A DNA stretch of 38,720 nucleotides from Bacteroidota bacterium (GTDB taxonomy: Bacteria; Bacteroidota; Bacteroidia; Chitinophagales; UBA10324): assembly GCA_014190575.1 (NCBI GenBank), contig BJGQ01000010.1:42092-80811 (forward strand), in the 5' to 3' direction. Position numbers and translations under genes: made by a program. The notes below the pieces were generated by a model. The model made no database searches and was not told where the DNA came from. It saw only the letters and a list, made by a program, of their open reading frames with translations. Every line of letters starts with the position of its first letter. The first letter of the stretch is position 1. Shown piece by piece: positions 8,066 through 16,948 of this stretch.

Positions 8066-10773
8066 AAAATTGAAATTTTATAATTTAAAATCTCCTTGCT
8101 GTTGCTGATTGAAATAAAATAAATTCCTTTTGGCAATTGAGATATATCAAATTGCTCTGATGATTTTTTTACAGTCAGTTCACTTAAAAGCTGACCTGCG
8201 TTATTAATTAATTTCACTTCAGCACCCATCCATTTTTCATTCATGAATTTCAGTTCAGCAAAATTTTCATGCATCAATAATTGCAAATCATTTTGATTGC
8301 CGATGACTGAAATGTTCGTTGGTGTGTAGTAATAAAATATGGATTGCGCAGAACAATCATATTGATTCCAGACTGTTACTTTATAATTTCCTTCCAACGA
8401 AACTGGAAGGTATTGTAAGGTATCAGCAGGTAAAATTCCTCCATAGTAATACCATTGATAAGACGAAAAACTTCCAGTAAATAATGTGTCGTTTGATTGA
8501 GAAATAGTAGGTGAAGGATTTTGATGCAGCGAAAAATTAATTGTATTTGAAGTATCTGAGCAATCTGAATTAGTTGAAAATAAATAAGCATTCACATCCG
8601 ATGCTGAAAAAATTTCGGTTGTAAAAACAGTATCAGTTGTTGGGGTTAGTACAGGAATATTATTAATGAACCATTGTACCTGATACCCTGGAGGAATGTA
8701 TGAAGTATTCAAATCAATTTCAGCACTGTCTCCGCAAAACGAAGTCGGTGAGTCAGAAAAAACATCAATGCTAACTGTATTGTTAATTACATACGAAATA
8801 ATATTGGAAGTATCGCTGCATCCGTTTGCTTGATTATACAACAGACCATAAAAAGCAGAATTGTTAGTAATCAAAAACGAAGCAGTAGAATCGGTAGTCG
8901 GCGATAAAACCGGACTTGAATTCTGATACCATTGCAAAAGAAAGCCGTTTGGTATGGAAGAAGTGTTCAGCTCAATCACAGCACTATCACTGCAATAAAA
9001 TGTTGGCGAAGGAGAAAGAATATTGATGTTTGCTCCGTTTCCAACTGAAAAGGAAATCGTATTGGAAGTATCGATACAGCCTGATGATGTATTGTAAAGT
9101 TGAGCTGAAAAAGCTGCATCGTTTGTTAGAAAAAATGAATTGGTTGAATCCGTAGTTGGTGATAAAACTGCAATTCCGTTTTTGAACCATTGTAAAAGAA
9201 ATCCTTGAGGTATGGTAGAAGAACTTAAATCAATTAATGCATTGTTTTCGCAATAAAAATTGTTTGAAGAAGTAGAAATCTGCGTTTGCAAACTACTGCA
9301 TGCAGCAAAGTTTTGAATCGGAGTAATGGTAGAGCAATCTGCTTCATTCCAAACTTCAACCGAATAATTTCCTTGTTGCGTTATAACTAATTTCCGAAGT
9401 GTATCATTGGTTAAGATACTCCCATTCAAGTACCACTGATACTTGAAATATAATCCGGTATAAAGCGTATCAATGCTTTGCCAGATTTCCGGAACAGGTG
9501 GAGCAGCTGGACTAACGCCGAATTGATTTGTTGAGTAATGACAACCGGTTCCGGGTTCAACCACATCAACATGATAAAATCCAGTAGTGGTAGCATTAAA
9601 AATATTTGAAGTAGAAACCTGAATAGTATTGTTTTCACGATACCAGTGGTACGAAGCATAGTTAAAAGTAAGATCTGTAATGAGCAATGAAGAATCGTTG
9701 TTACAACCAATATTGGTTGGATACCCAGTTAGCGAGCCAGAAAAAATCTGATTGATTACTTCAACATGAATACTGTTTGATGTATCAGCACATCCATATA
9801 ATCCATTTACAATAGCCACATTCACTTCAGCACTCGAATCTAATATGAAACCGAATGTTCCCCATCCCGGATTTTGATTAATAATTTCTCCATTCGCCAT
9901 CCATGAATAGTAATTGTCAGCAGTAATTCCTGAAACAGTAAATTGAGAATATAAACCTGCGCAAATAGTATCAGAGGATGTTATAGATATAATCGGAGTA
10001 TTTACATTGCAATTTCCATAATGAAAAACATTTGATAGCAAATGACAATTGTTCGTATCAGTTGTTATCAGTGAATAATCTCCATTGATATTAAAAGCCA
10101 AATTCTGATTGGTCTCACCTGTTAATGCAGTTCCGTTAAAATACCATTGATAAGATGAAGCAGGAGTTGAAACAAGTGTATCTGCAGAAGCTTGTGTAAT
10201 GATTGGCATTTCAGGATTAACAGAAATGCAACCGATATCACCCGCGAGTATAGGTGTATTGGGTGAAGTATTGAGTGCAAAATCTTTAACTGTGATTTTG
10301 CTTGAAGGAACATTAACATCTAATCGTATCCAACCATAAAAATCATTTGCTCCTTCATGAACTTTAACTCCTAAATATTTATCTGTAGTATTCAACCAAG
10401 GTCCAAACTCCCAATTGAAACTACTGTAAAACTGAACCAGATCATATCCATTATCAAAATAATTAGAGGAACTTGTTGCAGAACCAATTGGAACATTAAA
10501 ACTTAAGGGATAAACAAGAAATTGGTCACCAGGTTTTGCTTGAGCATATATATTATCAAAACCAGTAGGATTCCGATTTGCAGTGAATTTAATATCTGTA
10601 ACTCCGTCATTATTCAAATCCAGAAACTGATATTCCATCACATTAAAATTATTCAATGAATCATCCGGTAAAATATCGTGATAAACAATTTGCGCTTCAG
10701 CATTTTGCTTCATCAGCACCGCACATGCAAGAGTTATATATGCGGCTATTTTTTTCTTGAGTGAATCTTCCAC
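8062..10773 (-). CDS. T9SS-secreted multidomain protein with Ig-like repeats
   Basis: This 903-residue protein is probably exported through the outer membrane by type IX secretion. A signal peptide (to about A27, NAEAQ) precedes a domain at about 28-180 that is shared with the downstream 212-residue protein and contains DLNNDGVTD. Then come Ig/PKD-like modules with the core YQWY at 199-243, 436-480 and 763-807. Between the last two lie three 86-residue repeats (497-754), each with C, P-x-G-x-x-x-QW and CSDTSN/CIDTSN motifs. The end (about 820-903) is a type A sorting domain with GAEVKLINNAGQLLSEL and LPKGIYFISISN. Low basic content, many Ser/Thr/Asn and paired cysteines suit a surface protein. 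It may be an adhesin or matrix protein, but the ligand is unknown. Confidence 0.88.
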   Translation of the reverse strand: MEDSLKKKIAAYITLACAVLMKQNAEAQIVYHDILPDDSLNNFNVMEYQFLDLNNDGVTDIKFTANRNPTGFDNIYAQAKPGDQFLVYPLSFNVPIGSATSSSNYFDNGYDLVQFYSSFNWEFGPWLNTTDKYLGVKVHEGANDFYGWIRLDVNVPSSKITVKDFALNTSPNTPILAGDIGCISVNPEMPIITQASADTLVSTPASSYQWYFNGTALTGETNQNLAFNINGDYSLITTDTNNCHLLSNVFHYGNCNVNTPIISITSSDTICAGLYSQFTVSGITADNYYSWMANGEIINQNPGWGTFGFILDSSAEVNVAIVNGLYGCADTSNSIHVEVINQIFSGSLTGYPTNIGCNNDSSLLITDLTFNYASYHWYRENNTIQVSTSNIFNATTTGFYHVDVVEPGTGCHYSTNQFGVSPAAPPVPEIWQSIDTLYTGLYFKYQWYLNGSILTNDTLRKLVITQQGNYSVEVWNEADCSTITPIQNFAACSSLQTQISTSSNNFYCENNALIDLSSSTIPQGFLLQWFKNGIAVLSPTTDSTNSFFLTNDAAFSAQLYNTSSGCIDTSNTISFSVGNGANINILSPSPTFYCSDSAVIELNTSSIPNGFLLQWYQNSSPVLSPTTDSTASFLITNNSAFYGLLYNQANGCSDTSNIISYVINNTVSIDVFSDSPTSFCGDSAEIDLNTSYIPPGYQVQWFINNIPVLTPTTDTVFTTEIFSASDVNAYLFSTNSDCSDTSNTINFSLHQNPSPTISQSNDTLFTGSFSSYQWYYYGGILPADTLQYLPVSLEGNYKVTVWNQYDCSAQSIFYYYTPTNISVIGNQNDLQLLMHENFAELKFMNEKWMGAEVKLINNAGQLLSELTVKKSSEQFDISQLPKGIYFISISNSKEILNYKISIL
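8512..9285 (-). repeat. Three tandem 258-bp in-gene repeats
   Basis: Codons 497-754 of the secreted protein form three direct repeats of exactly 86 codons. Equivalent cysteines fall at residues 508, 594 and 680, and equivalent LSPTTDST/LTPTTDTV segments follow at the same spacing. The first two are most alike (GFLLQW, SPTTDST, NN/ND-AF); the third is more diverged. They sit between two copies of another module (436-480 and 763-807). Confidence 0.85.
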
Positions 10774-10792
10774 TTCAATTTTTTAATCCTTT

Positions 10793-10800
10793 CAAAAGTA
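10793..10800 (-). promoter_or_regulatory. Bacteroidota -7 box for the secreted-protein pair
   Basis: The minus strand reads TACTTTTG, identical to the atpD box, 19 nt before the ATG at 10773. No clear -33 TTTG was found. It would drive both secreted-protein genes. Confidence 0.5.
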
Positions 10801-10815
10801 ACAGAAAAATAGTAG

Positions 10816-10950
10816 CTGAAGTTAAATTCTTCACTAACGAAAATTGAGAACAAAAATCCAGTTATTGATTTATCACTTGCACCAGCAGGAATTTATTTCT
10901 ACCACATTCGCAGTAAGCAGAAATATTTCAGTGGTAAATTTTTTATGTAG
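10816..10950 (+). pseudogene. Second orphan T9SS sorting-domain remnant
   Basis: On the plus strand the gap between two minus-strand genes encodes 44 residues ending at TAG 10948-10950. They include NPVIDLSLAPAGIYFYHIR and a final YFSGKFFM, again the closing strands of a type A T9SS sorting domain. Two in-frame TAG codons (10810 and 10813) stand directly upstream, with no start and no protein body. It is a likely relic of a deleted secreted-protein gene and is unrelated in strand to its neighbours. Confidence 0.6.
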
Positions 10951-11026
10951 TAAAATATTTTTTAGTATTTACAATTGAAATATTCATTGTTCACTTTTCA
11001 CTCTTAGTTTTTAGTTCTTCACTAAA

Positions 11027-12196
11027 TTACTTCACCAACCCTCGGTTATTTTCAATTGCGCTTTTCAAATAAGGTTTCAACTGGTCGCCTGCCATTAAAA
11101 TAATTTCTTCATCAGAAATAAAAGGCGCAGGAACAGTATGCGCGAGTTTTGCACGGCTTGCATCTGTGAGTGCATTCAAATCGCCAACTGCAACTGCACT
11201 AAAATATTGCCAGTGGCTCATTCCGGAAATAGGGTAGGAGTATATCAACTCATTTTGCGAAGTATAAAAATCAACAGTTGCTCCAACCAATCCATCTTTC
11301 TGTTGGTTGGTTTCCAGCACATCGCAGGCAATGGTTTTGTATTTTTTAGTTTTCATATCATTTCCTAAACTATCCTTCTTCACATTCCCTTTTGCATCCA
11401 ATAAATATTCAAAACCATCTTCCACTTTTTTAGTGTCGGTATATTTATTTTTCAAAACCTGTTCAGGGCTTGCATTAATTTTAACTAAATGAACCATCAC
11501 ACGATAATCGTAAGTGGTGCCTTCATTGGCTTTACTATCAAACTTTACCCATTGCGAATTCAATCCAATCATATCAAAGGAGGTCAATTGTTTTTCCAAA
11601 CCCGCCGGCATAATTGCATTTGAAACATTCACCACATTTAACAACACATGACTGATTCCTTTGGTATAGGCATTTTGAATTTGTGCATCCACATCACGAA
11701 AGCCAGGAAAGAACTCTTTCGCTTTTAGTAATTCATCGTATGCATTACGCGCATCATATCGGTTGTTGCTTGCCATTATTTTTACCGCATGAGTATATAA
11801 AAAATCGGCGGCTTTTGTTTTTGCAGCAATCAAATCCTCATCAGCCACATTTTTAAAAATGGCATCGCGCTTTTTGCTATTGATATGCAATGGAGTTATT
11901 GGTTCAACGGCATTGTGTCGGTTATGAATATTATTCAGTAAATAATATATGTCAACCAAATGAGAAGGTTCGCCTTCTTTTTTCCAATATTCAATTTGCT
12001 TCATATCTCGTGTATATGCTTTATCAGAAGCTGCTTCTAACCATACTGCATATTTATCTTTTCCCGGATTATTTTTTACGCGCTTCAGAGCTTTATCGAA
12101 AGCAGAATCATAATCACCGTTGCGCAATTCTTTTTGAATGCTGGTGCAACTTGCAAAAACGCTGATTGAAACAAAAAGTAAAAAAATCTTTTTCAT
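11027..12196 (-). CDS. Lipoprotein of unknown function with TPR-like N-terminal half
   Basis: The family is not recognised. The 389-residue product begins MKKIFLLFVSISVFASC, a lipoprotein signal with the lipid-acceptor cysteine at C17, so it should be anchored in a membrane and face the periplasm. Residues 20-170 contain paired helices resembling TPRs (NGDYDSAFDKALKRVKNNP; YDARNAYDELLKAKEFFPG). Residues about 180-350 look beta-rich (YDYRVMVHLVKI, TVDFYTSQNELIYSYPISG) and precede a helical tail. It is a single gene; the gap to the upstream secreted gene contains the sorting-domain remnant. A possible promoter box TATACTTG (minus strand, 12214-12221) lies just upstream of its start. Confidence 0.8.
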   Translation of the reverse strand: MKKIFLLFVSISVFASCTSIQKELRNGDYDSAFDKALKRVKNNPGKDKYAVWLEAASDKAYTRDMKQIEYWKKEGEPSHLVDIYYLLNNIHNRHNAVEPITPLHINSKKRDAIFKNVADEDLIAAKTKAADFLYTHAVKIMASNNRYDARNAYDELLKAKEFFPGFRDVDAQIQNAYTKGISHVLLNVVNVSNAIMPAGLEKQLTSFDMIGLNSQWVKFDSKANEGTTYDYRVMVHLVKINASPEQVLKNKYTDTKKVEDGFEYLLDAKGNVKKDSLGNDMKTKKYKTIACDVLETNQQKDGLVGATVDFYTSQNELIYSYPISGMSHWQYFSAVAVGDLNALTDASRAKLAHTVPAPFISDEEIILMAGDQLKPYLKSAIENNRGLVK

Positions 12197-12264
12197 AAAA
12201 ACTTTATTAAGCGCAAGTATAAAGACAAAGCCCGTGCAAATTATTGAAAATGCTGTTTATAAAC

Positions 12265-12279
12265 TTAGAATAATTCTAA
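12265..12279. promoter_or_regulatory. Palindrome TTAGAAT-A-ATTCTAA, possible operator
   Basis: A perfect 7-bp inverted repeat around one base lies between the divergent lipoprotein gene and the act operon. It is about 240 bp upstream of the act promoter and close to the lipoprotein promoter. In such AT-rich DNA it may be chance; no regulator is assigned. Confidence 0.2.
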
Positions 12280-12504
12280 ATTTGAAAATTTTTTTCTAAA
12301 AAAATCAACACATAAAATTTCGTTTTTAAAAATATTAGTTCAATTATATTTTTTCCTGAAACCTTTATTCATCAAGCGTTTCAAAAGAATTTATGATTCT
12401 AAAACAGTGTAATTTTATCATTGTATTCCAAACAAAATTTCAGTTGAATGTTGGTTGTGTTAAAATATTTTTTAGATAGAATATAAAAACCTCACTTGCC
12501 TGTA

Positions 12505-12512
12505 TATTTTTG
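12505..12512 (+). promoter_or_regulatory. Bacteroidota -7 box for the act-cox operon
   Basis: TATTTTTG matches TAnnTTTG exactly, 26 nt before the actA ATG. An A/T-only stretch at 12471-12490 lies where an UP-like element could act. No clear -33 TTTG was seen at the usual spacing. Confidence 0.45.
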
Positions 12513-12538
12513 CCACCATTCAAAAAAAAATAGCCCGC

Positions 12539-13786
12539 ATGACATTTTACTACAAGCCCTCGCGGATTGCTGAGTTAACAAGGGTTTCGGCCAGACTGCT
12601 TTTATTGCTTTCATTTCTTTTTTCTTTTAATGTTACTGTATCAACTGCTGCCGTAAGCGTAGCTGACGGACAAAAGTTGTTTGCTAACAACTGTCGTTCA
12701 TGTCACAACACACCCGACAAAGATCAGGTATTGGTTGGCCCATCATTAAAGAATGCTGACAAGAAAAGATCAGAAGCTTGGTTGATTAGTTGGATACGCA
12801 ACAATGTTGCATTTCGAGCTTCTGGGGATAAAGAGGCTTGTGCAATTTTTGAGGAGTACAAGAAAGCCAGCATGACTCAGTTTCTTTCTTTCAGTGATGA
12901 TGATATTAAATCTATAATAGCTTATATAAATGACGCAAGTAATAAAGTTCCGGTTGTTGCAAATGCTCCTATTGGAGGTGCTGCCGGAGCAACCGAAGAA
13001 AGTGCTGATAATTATACCGGAATACTTTGGGTAGTAGTTGTAACACTTGCAGGATTAAGTTTTTTAATTTTTCGAATCAATAATAATCTTCGTCGTTATG
13101 CTGGCGAAAAAGAAGGAGAGGAAATTCCGGAGGAGCGTCCGTTCTTCAGAGCCATATTCTCAAAAGGAAATGTTGCGCTCATGTTTTTTATGTGTGTGAT
13201 GTTTCTTGGATACTGGATGGTGAATGAAGGTCAAAGTCTTGGTCGCAGTCGCGATTACCAACCCATTCAACCAATAAAATTTTCTCATAAAATTCACGCT
13301 GGTCAAAATCAAATCAATTGTTTATATTGTCACGCAGGTGCAGAGAAAAGTAAAACAGCCTCTATTCCTTCAGTTAATATTTGTATGAATTGCCACAAGG
13401 CAATTAAGGAGGGGCCAATAACAGGTACTGCTGAGATTTCAAAAATTTATGCTGCGTATGATAATAACCAGCCAATCAAGTGGATTAAAATTCACAACCT
13501 CCCCGACCATGTTTACTTTAATCACTCACAGCATGTGAAAGCCGGACAAGTAGCTTGTCAGACCTGTCACGGACCCGTTCAGGAAATGGATGAGGTTAAA
13601 CAATTCGCAAGTTTGTCAATGGGCTGGTGTGTTAACTGTCATAGAAATACGGCAACTCAGTTTTCTCAAAATAAATATTACGATCCGCTCTTCAGCAAAT
13701 TGCATGAAGAGTTAAAGACCGGAAAAATTTCGCAAGTAACAGAAGGTGATTTGGGTGGAACGGAATGTCAAAAGTGTCATTACTAA
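12539..13786 (+). CDS. actA: Alternative complex III subunit ActA, multihaem cytochrome c
   Basis: This is the membrane-bound multihaem subunit of alternative complex III, a quinol:electron-acceptor oxidoreductase. The 415-residue product has an N-terminal membrane or signal segment (about 18-38) and a class I cytochrome c-like domain with haem motif C52-RSC-H56. Hydrophobic segments follow at about 160-180 and 213-230. A five-haem domain then has CxxCH at 261, 282, 340, 364 and 410, the last (CQKCHY) ending the protein. That makes six haem motifs in one subunit, where the Rhodothermus ActA is described as pentahaem. It opens the act-cox run; actB starts 33 bp later. Confidence 0.93.
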   Translation: MTFYYKPSRIAELTRVSARLLLLLSFLFSFNVTVSTAAVSVADGQKLFANNCRSCHNTPDKDQVLVGPSLKNADKKRSEAWLISWIRNNVAFRASGDKEACAIFEEYKKASMTQFLSFSDDDIKSIIAYINDASNKVPVVANAPIGGAAGATEESADNYTGILWVVVVTLAGLSFLIFRINNNLRRYAGEKEGEEIPEERPFFRAIFSKGNVALMFFMCVMFLGYWMVNEGQSLGRSRDYQPIQPIKFSHKIHAGQNQINCLYCHAGAEKSKTASIPSVNICMNCHKAIKEGPITGTAEISKIYAAYDNNQPIKWIKIHNLPDHVYFNHSQHVKAGQVACQTCHGPVQEMDEVKQFASLSMGWCVNCHRNTATQFSQNKYYDPLFSKLHEELKTGKISQVTEGDLGGTECQKCHY

Positions 13787-13819
13787 AATTTTGAAACCTC
13801 AGTTGTAAAATAACACTGG

Positions 13820-16800
13820 ATGGAAAATAAATCATATTGGAAAGGTCTCGCTGAACTAGAAGAAACTCCGGAGTTTATTCATGAGCGCGACAAAGAGTTT
13901 GCTGAAGAACTTCCGATTGAGGAAATCTTTAACAGCAATTTTGTTCAAAAGCCAAGAGCGCGTCGCGACTTTTTAAAAATGCTTGGGTTCAGTGTAACTG
14001 CTGCTACCATTGCTGCAAGTTGTAAAATTCCTGTTCGTCAGGCAATACCTTATGTTATTAAGCCGGAAGAAATTGTACCGGGTTTGGCAAATTATTATGC
14101 ATCAACTTATTCTGATGGAAGTGACTATTGCAGCATCTTAGTTAAAACAAGAGATGGTCGCCCAATTAAAATTGAAGGCAATACAAATTCAACAGTTACA
14201 AAAGGTGGAACCAACGCTCGTGCACAAGCTTCCATACTTTCATTATATGATAAGGCAAGAATGCATACTCCTGCTCAGGATGGAAAACCCGTAGAGTGGA
14301 CTGTTGCTGATTCTGATATTAAAAATCAATTGGCTGCTATAAAAACAAAAGGCGGTAACATTCGCATTCTTTCTTCTACTATTTTAAGTCCTTCAACAAA
14401 AAATATAATTGCTGATTTCGGAACATATTATGGAAATACGAAGCATGTTGTTTTCGAACCAATGTCTAATGCAGGAATACTTTCTGCCAATGAAAAAAGT
14501 TTCTTCAAGCGTGTTATTCCGGGTTACAATTTTGATAAAGCAAAAGTGATTGTTTCGTTCGCTGCCGATTTTCTCGGTTCATGGATTTCTCCTATTGAAT
14601 TCACAAAACAATATGTTGCAAACAGAAAGGTATCGAAAGCAAAAGCAGAAATGTCTCGCCACTACCAGTTTGAATCTAATGTTTCATTAACCGGAAGTAA
14701 TGCAGATAAAAGAATAGCAATAAAACCTTCAGAAGAAGGTGATGCAATTATTGCACTCTATAATATGATTGCCGGTTTTGCTGGAAAAGCCGGAGTTTCA
14801 GGCGGAAAAGTTTCTGATAAAGCAAGCAAGTCATTGAACAAAGCAGCAGCTGAAATGTGGGCAAATAAAAATGCTTCATTGGTAGTGTGCGGTGCAAATG
14901 ATACCAACTCACAAATTTTAGTGAACGCCATTAACGATATTCTTGGCAGTTATGGAAACACCATTGATTTAGATAATTATACAAATGTTGCGCAGGGTTA
15001 CGATAAAGATTTTTCTGATTTGGTTGCCGAAATGGAAGCCGGTTCAGTAGATGCTTTAATCATTTACAATACCAATCCAGTTTATAGTTTTTCCAAAGGA
15101 AAAAAATTCGGAGAGGCTTTGAAAAAAGTTGGTCTCACCGTTTCTTTCAACGACAGAACTGATGAAACAGCTTCATTGGTAAAATATCATCTTCCCGATC
15201 ATCATTATCTGGAAAGCTGGAATGATGCTGAAGTTAAATTAGGAAAATATAGTTTGTCTCAACCGTGTATCAATCCAATTTTTAATACCCGTCAGGCAGC
15301 TGACAGTTTATTGAAATGGATGGATAGTGCCGATGATTATTCAACTGTTATTAAGAAAAACTGGGAGAAATTTGTTTTCCCTACTCAAACACAAGAAACT
15401 AACTTTCAATCATTCTGGGATAATTGTATTCGTGTTGGTGTTTATGAAAAGGCATCTGCTGTTTCAACTACAACTGCATTCGTTGGTGATGTAAATGCTG
15501 CAGCTTCTGCTTCAGGTGGAAAGAAAACGGATGGAATGGAGTTAGTGATTTTTGAATCAGTAGGATTGGGAAACGGAAAATTTGCAAACAATCCCTGGTT
15601 GTTAGAAAATCCTGATCCTATTACTAAGGTGGTTTGGGACACAGTTGCAATGGTTCCTGTTCCATATGCAAAAGAAAATAATCTGGTTGAAGGAGATATG
15701 ATTGAAGTGAGCGCCGGTGATTTCAAATTGGAATTACCTGTAGTGACTCAGCCTGGAATTGCAAATAATACCATTGCAATTGCAGTTGGATTAGGTCGCG
15801 AAAAATGTGGCCGTGCCGGCAATGGAGTTGGAAAAAATGTTTATCCTTTTGTTTCAATGAGTGGCGATACAATGTGCTATTCAATTTCAAAAGTGACCGT
15901 GAAACCGACTGGCAATAAATATGAATTGGCCATTACCCAAACTCACGGAACTTTCGAAGGAAGAAATGTAGTTCAGCAAACAACTCTTTCTGAATATAAG
16001 AAAGATGCATCTGCCGGAAACGAATCAATAAAAGAATATGAAGAGGTAAATGGTGTAACACTTTATCCGCAGAATATTCATGAATACAACGGTTTGCGTT
16101 GGGGAATGAACATTGATTTGAATTCATGCATTGGTTGCGGCGCTTGCCAGGTTGCATGTTCCTCTGAAAACAATGTTCCTGTTGTTGGAAAAGATGAAGT
16201 TCGCCGCGTTCACGAAATGCACTGGATTCGTATTGACCGCTACTATTCATTTGCAGGGGAGAAAGAGCGAGTTACAAAAGAATCACACTCAAATGCAATA
16301 GGTCTTGGTAATCAATATGACGATGTAAAGGATTGGGAAGACATTGAAGTAGTGCACCAACCAATGTTGTGTCAGCACTGCGAAAATGCTCCTTGCGAAA
16401 ATGTTTGCCCGGTAGCAGCTACCAACCACAGCAGCGAAGGGTTAAATCAAATGACTTACAACCGTTGTATTGGAACAAGATATTGCGCGAATAATTGCCC
16501 TTATAAAGTTCGTCGCTTCAATTGGTTCGATTATACAACTTCAGATAGTTTCCCTTGGAATACTTACGATAAGAGTGAAGGTGTTGCAATGATGATAGAT
16601 GATTTAACCCGCATGGTGTTGAATCCGGATGTAACTGTTCGCTCAAGGGGAGTAATTGAAAAATGTAGTTTCTGTGTTCAGAAATTACAGGATGCAAAAT
16701 TGAATGCGAAAAAACAAGACAGAGCATTGGTGGATGGTGAAGCAAGAACAGCTTGTCAGTCTGCTTGCCCTGCTGATGCAATTGTGTTTGGTGATGTGAA

Positions 16801-16927
16801 CAATAAAGGAACAGCGGTTTCTAAAACCCGTGAAGACGAACGCAATTATTATGTACTCGCTGAACTGCATGTGAAACCATCCATTGGTTACATGGTGAAA
16901 GTTCGCAACAATGAAAACATGGCTTAA
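13820..16927 (+). CDS. actB: Alternative complex III subunit ActB, iron-sulfur protein
   Basis: The 1035-residue product combines a molybdopterin-oxidoreductase-like part, thought in ACIII to lack the cofactor, with a ferredoxin-like part. Near the N-terminus a twin-arginine-type motif R48-R49-DFLK and a hydrophobic stretch end in AASC68, suggesting Tat-assisted export and perhaps lipid anchoring. The C-terminal third, from C770, holds the cluster cysteines: CIGCGACQVAC, CQHCENAPCENVCP, CIGTRYCANNCP and CSFCVQK..CQSACP, fitting four Fe-S clusters. It should pass electrons from quinol oxidation toward the haems. It is followed 21 bp later by actC. Confidence 0.95.
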   Translation: MENKSYWKGLAELEETPEFIHERDKEFAEELPIEEIFNSNFVQKPRARRDFLKMLGFSVTAATIAASCKIPVRQAIPYVIKPEEIVPGLANYYASTYSDGSDYCSILVKTRDGRPIKIEGNTNSTVTKGGTNARAQASILSLYDKARMHTPAQDGKPVEWTVADSDIKNQLAAIKTKGGNIRILSSTILSPSTKNIIADFGTYYGNTKHVVFEPMSNAGILSANEKSFFKRVIPGYNFDKAKVIVSFAADFLGSWISPIEFTKQYVANRKVSKAKAEMSRHYQFESNVSLTGSNADKRIAIKPSEEGDAIIALYNMIAGFAGKAGVSGGKVSDKASKSLNKAAAEMWANKNASLVVCGANDTNSQILVNAINDILGSYGNTIDLDNYTNVAQGYDKDFSDLVAEMEAGSVDALIIYNTNPVYSFSKGKKFGEALKKVGLTVSFNDRTDETASLVKYHLPDHHYLESWNDAEVKLGKYSLSQPCINPIFNTRQAADSLLKWMDSADDYSTVIKKNWEKFVFPTQTQETNFQSFWDNCIRVGVYEKASAVSTTTAFVGDVNAAASASGGKKTDGMELVIFESVGLGNGKFANNPWLLENPDPITKVVWDTVAMVPVPYAKENNLVEGDMIEVSAGDFKLELPVVTQPGIANNTIAIAVGLGREKCGRAGNGVGKNVYPFVSMSGDTMCYSISKVTVKPTGNKYELAITQTHGTFEGRNVVQQTTLSEYKKDASAGNESIKEYEEVNGVTLYPQNIHEYNGLRWGMNIDLNSCIGCGACQVACSSENNVPVVGKDEVRRVHEMHWIRIDRYYSFAGEKERVTKESHSNAIGLGNQYDDVKDWEDIEVVHQPMLCQHCENAPCENVCPVAATNHSSEGLNQMTYNRCIGTRYCANNCPYKVRRFNWFDYTTSDSFPWNTYDKSEGVAMMIDDLTRMVLNPDVTVRSRGVIEKCSFCVQKLQDAKLNAKKQDRALVDGEARTACQSACPADAIVFGDVNNKGTAVSKTREDERNYYVLAELHVKPSIGYMVKVRNNENMA

Positions 16928-16948
16928 TTAGATAACTAAAGAAAAATT

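Larger units (their letters stand above)
12197..12538. other. Upstream region of the respiratory operon
   Basis: This 342-bp AT-rich gap separates the divergent lipoprotein gene from actA. It holds a possible minus-strand promoter near 12214-12221, a 15-nt palindrome at 12265-12279 and the actA promoter near 12505. No open frame or RNA gene was recognised. A long leader is not implied, because the best promoter lies close to actA. Confidence 0.6.

Noticed and set aside
8512-9285. Array as a CRISPR
   Set aside because: Units are 258 bp, in frame and coding, with no short repeats and variable spacers.
7427-10773. DLNNDG motifs as dockerin domains of a cellulosome
   Set aside because: Only one such loop occurs per protein, without the second half of a dockerin; an isolated calcium loop is more likely.
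10951-10965. 15-mer shared with 12471-12485 (TAAAATATTTTTTAG)
   Set aside because: Both are A/T-only apart from one base in an AT-rich genome; no further similarity around them, so chance is likely.
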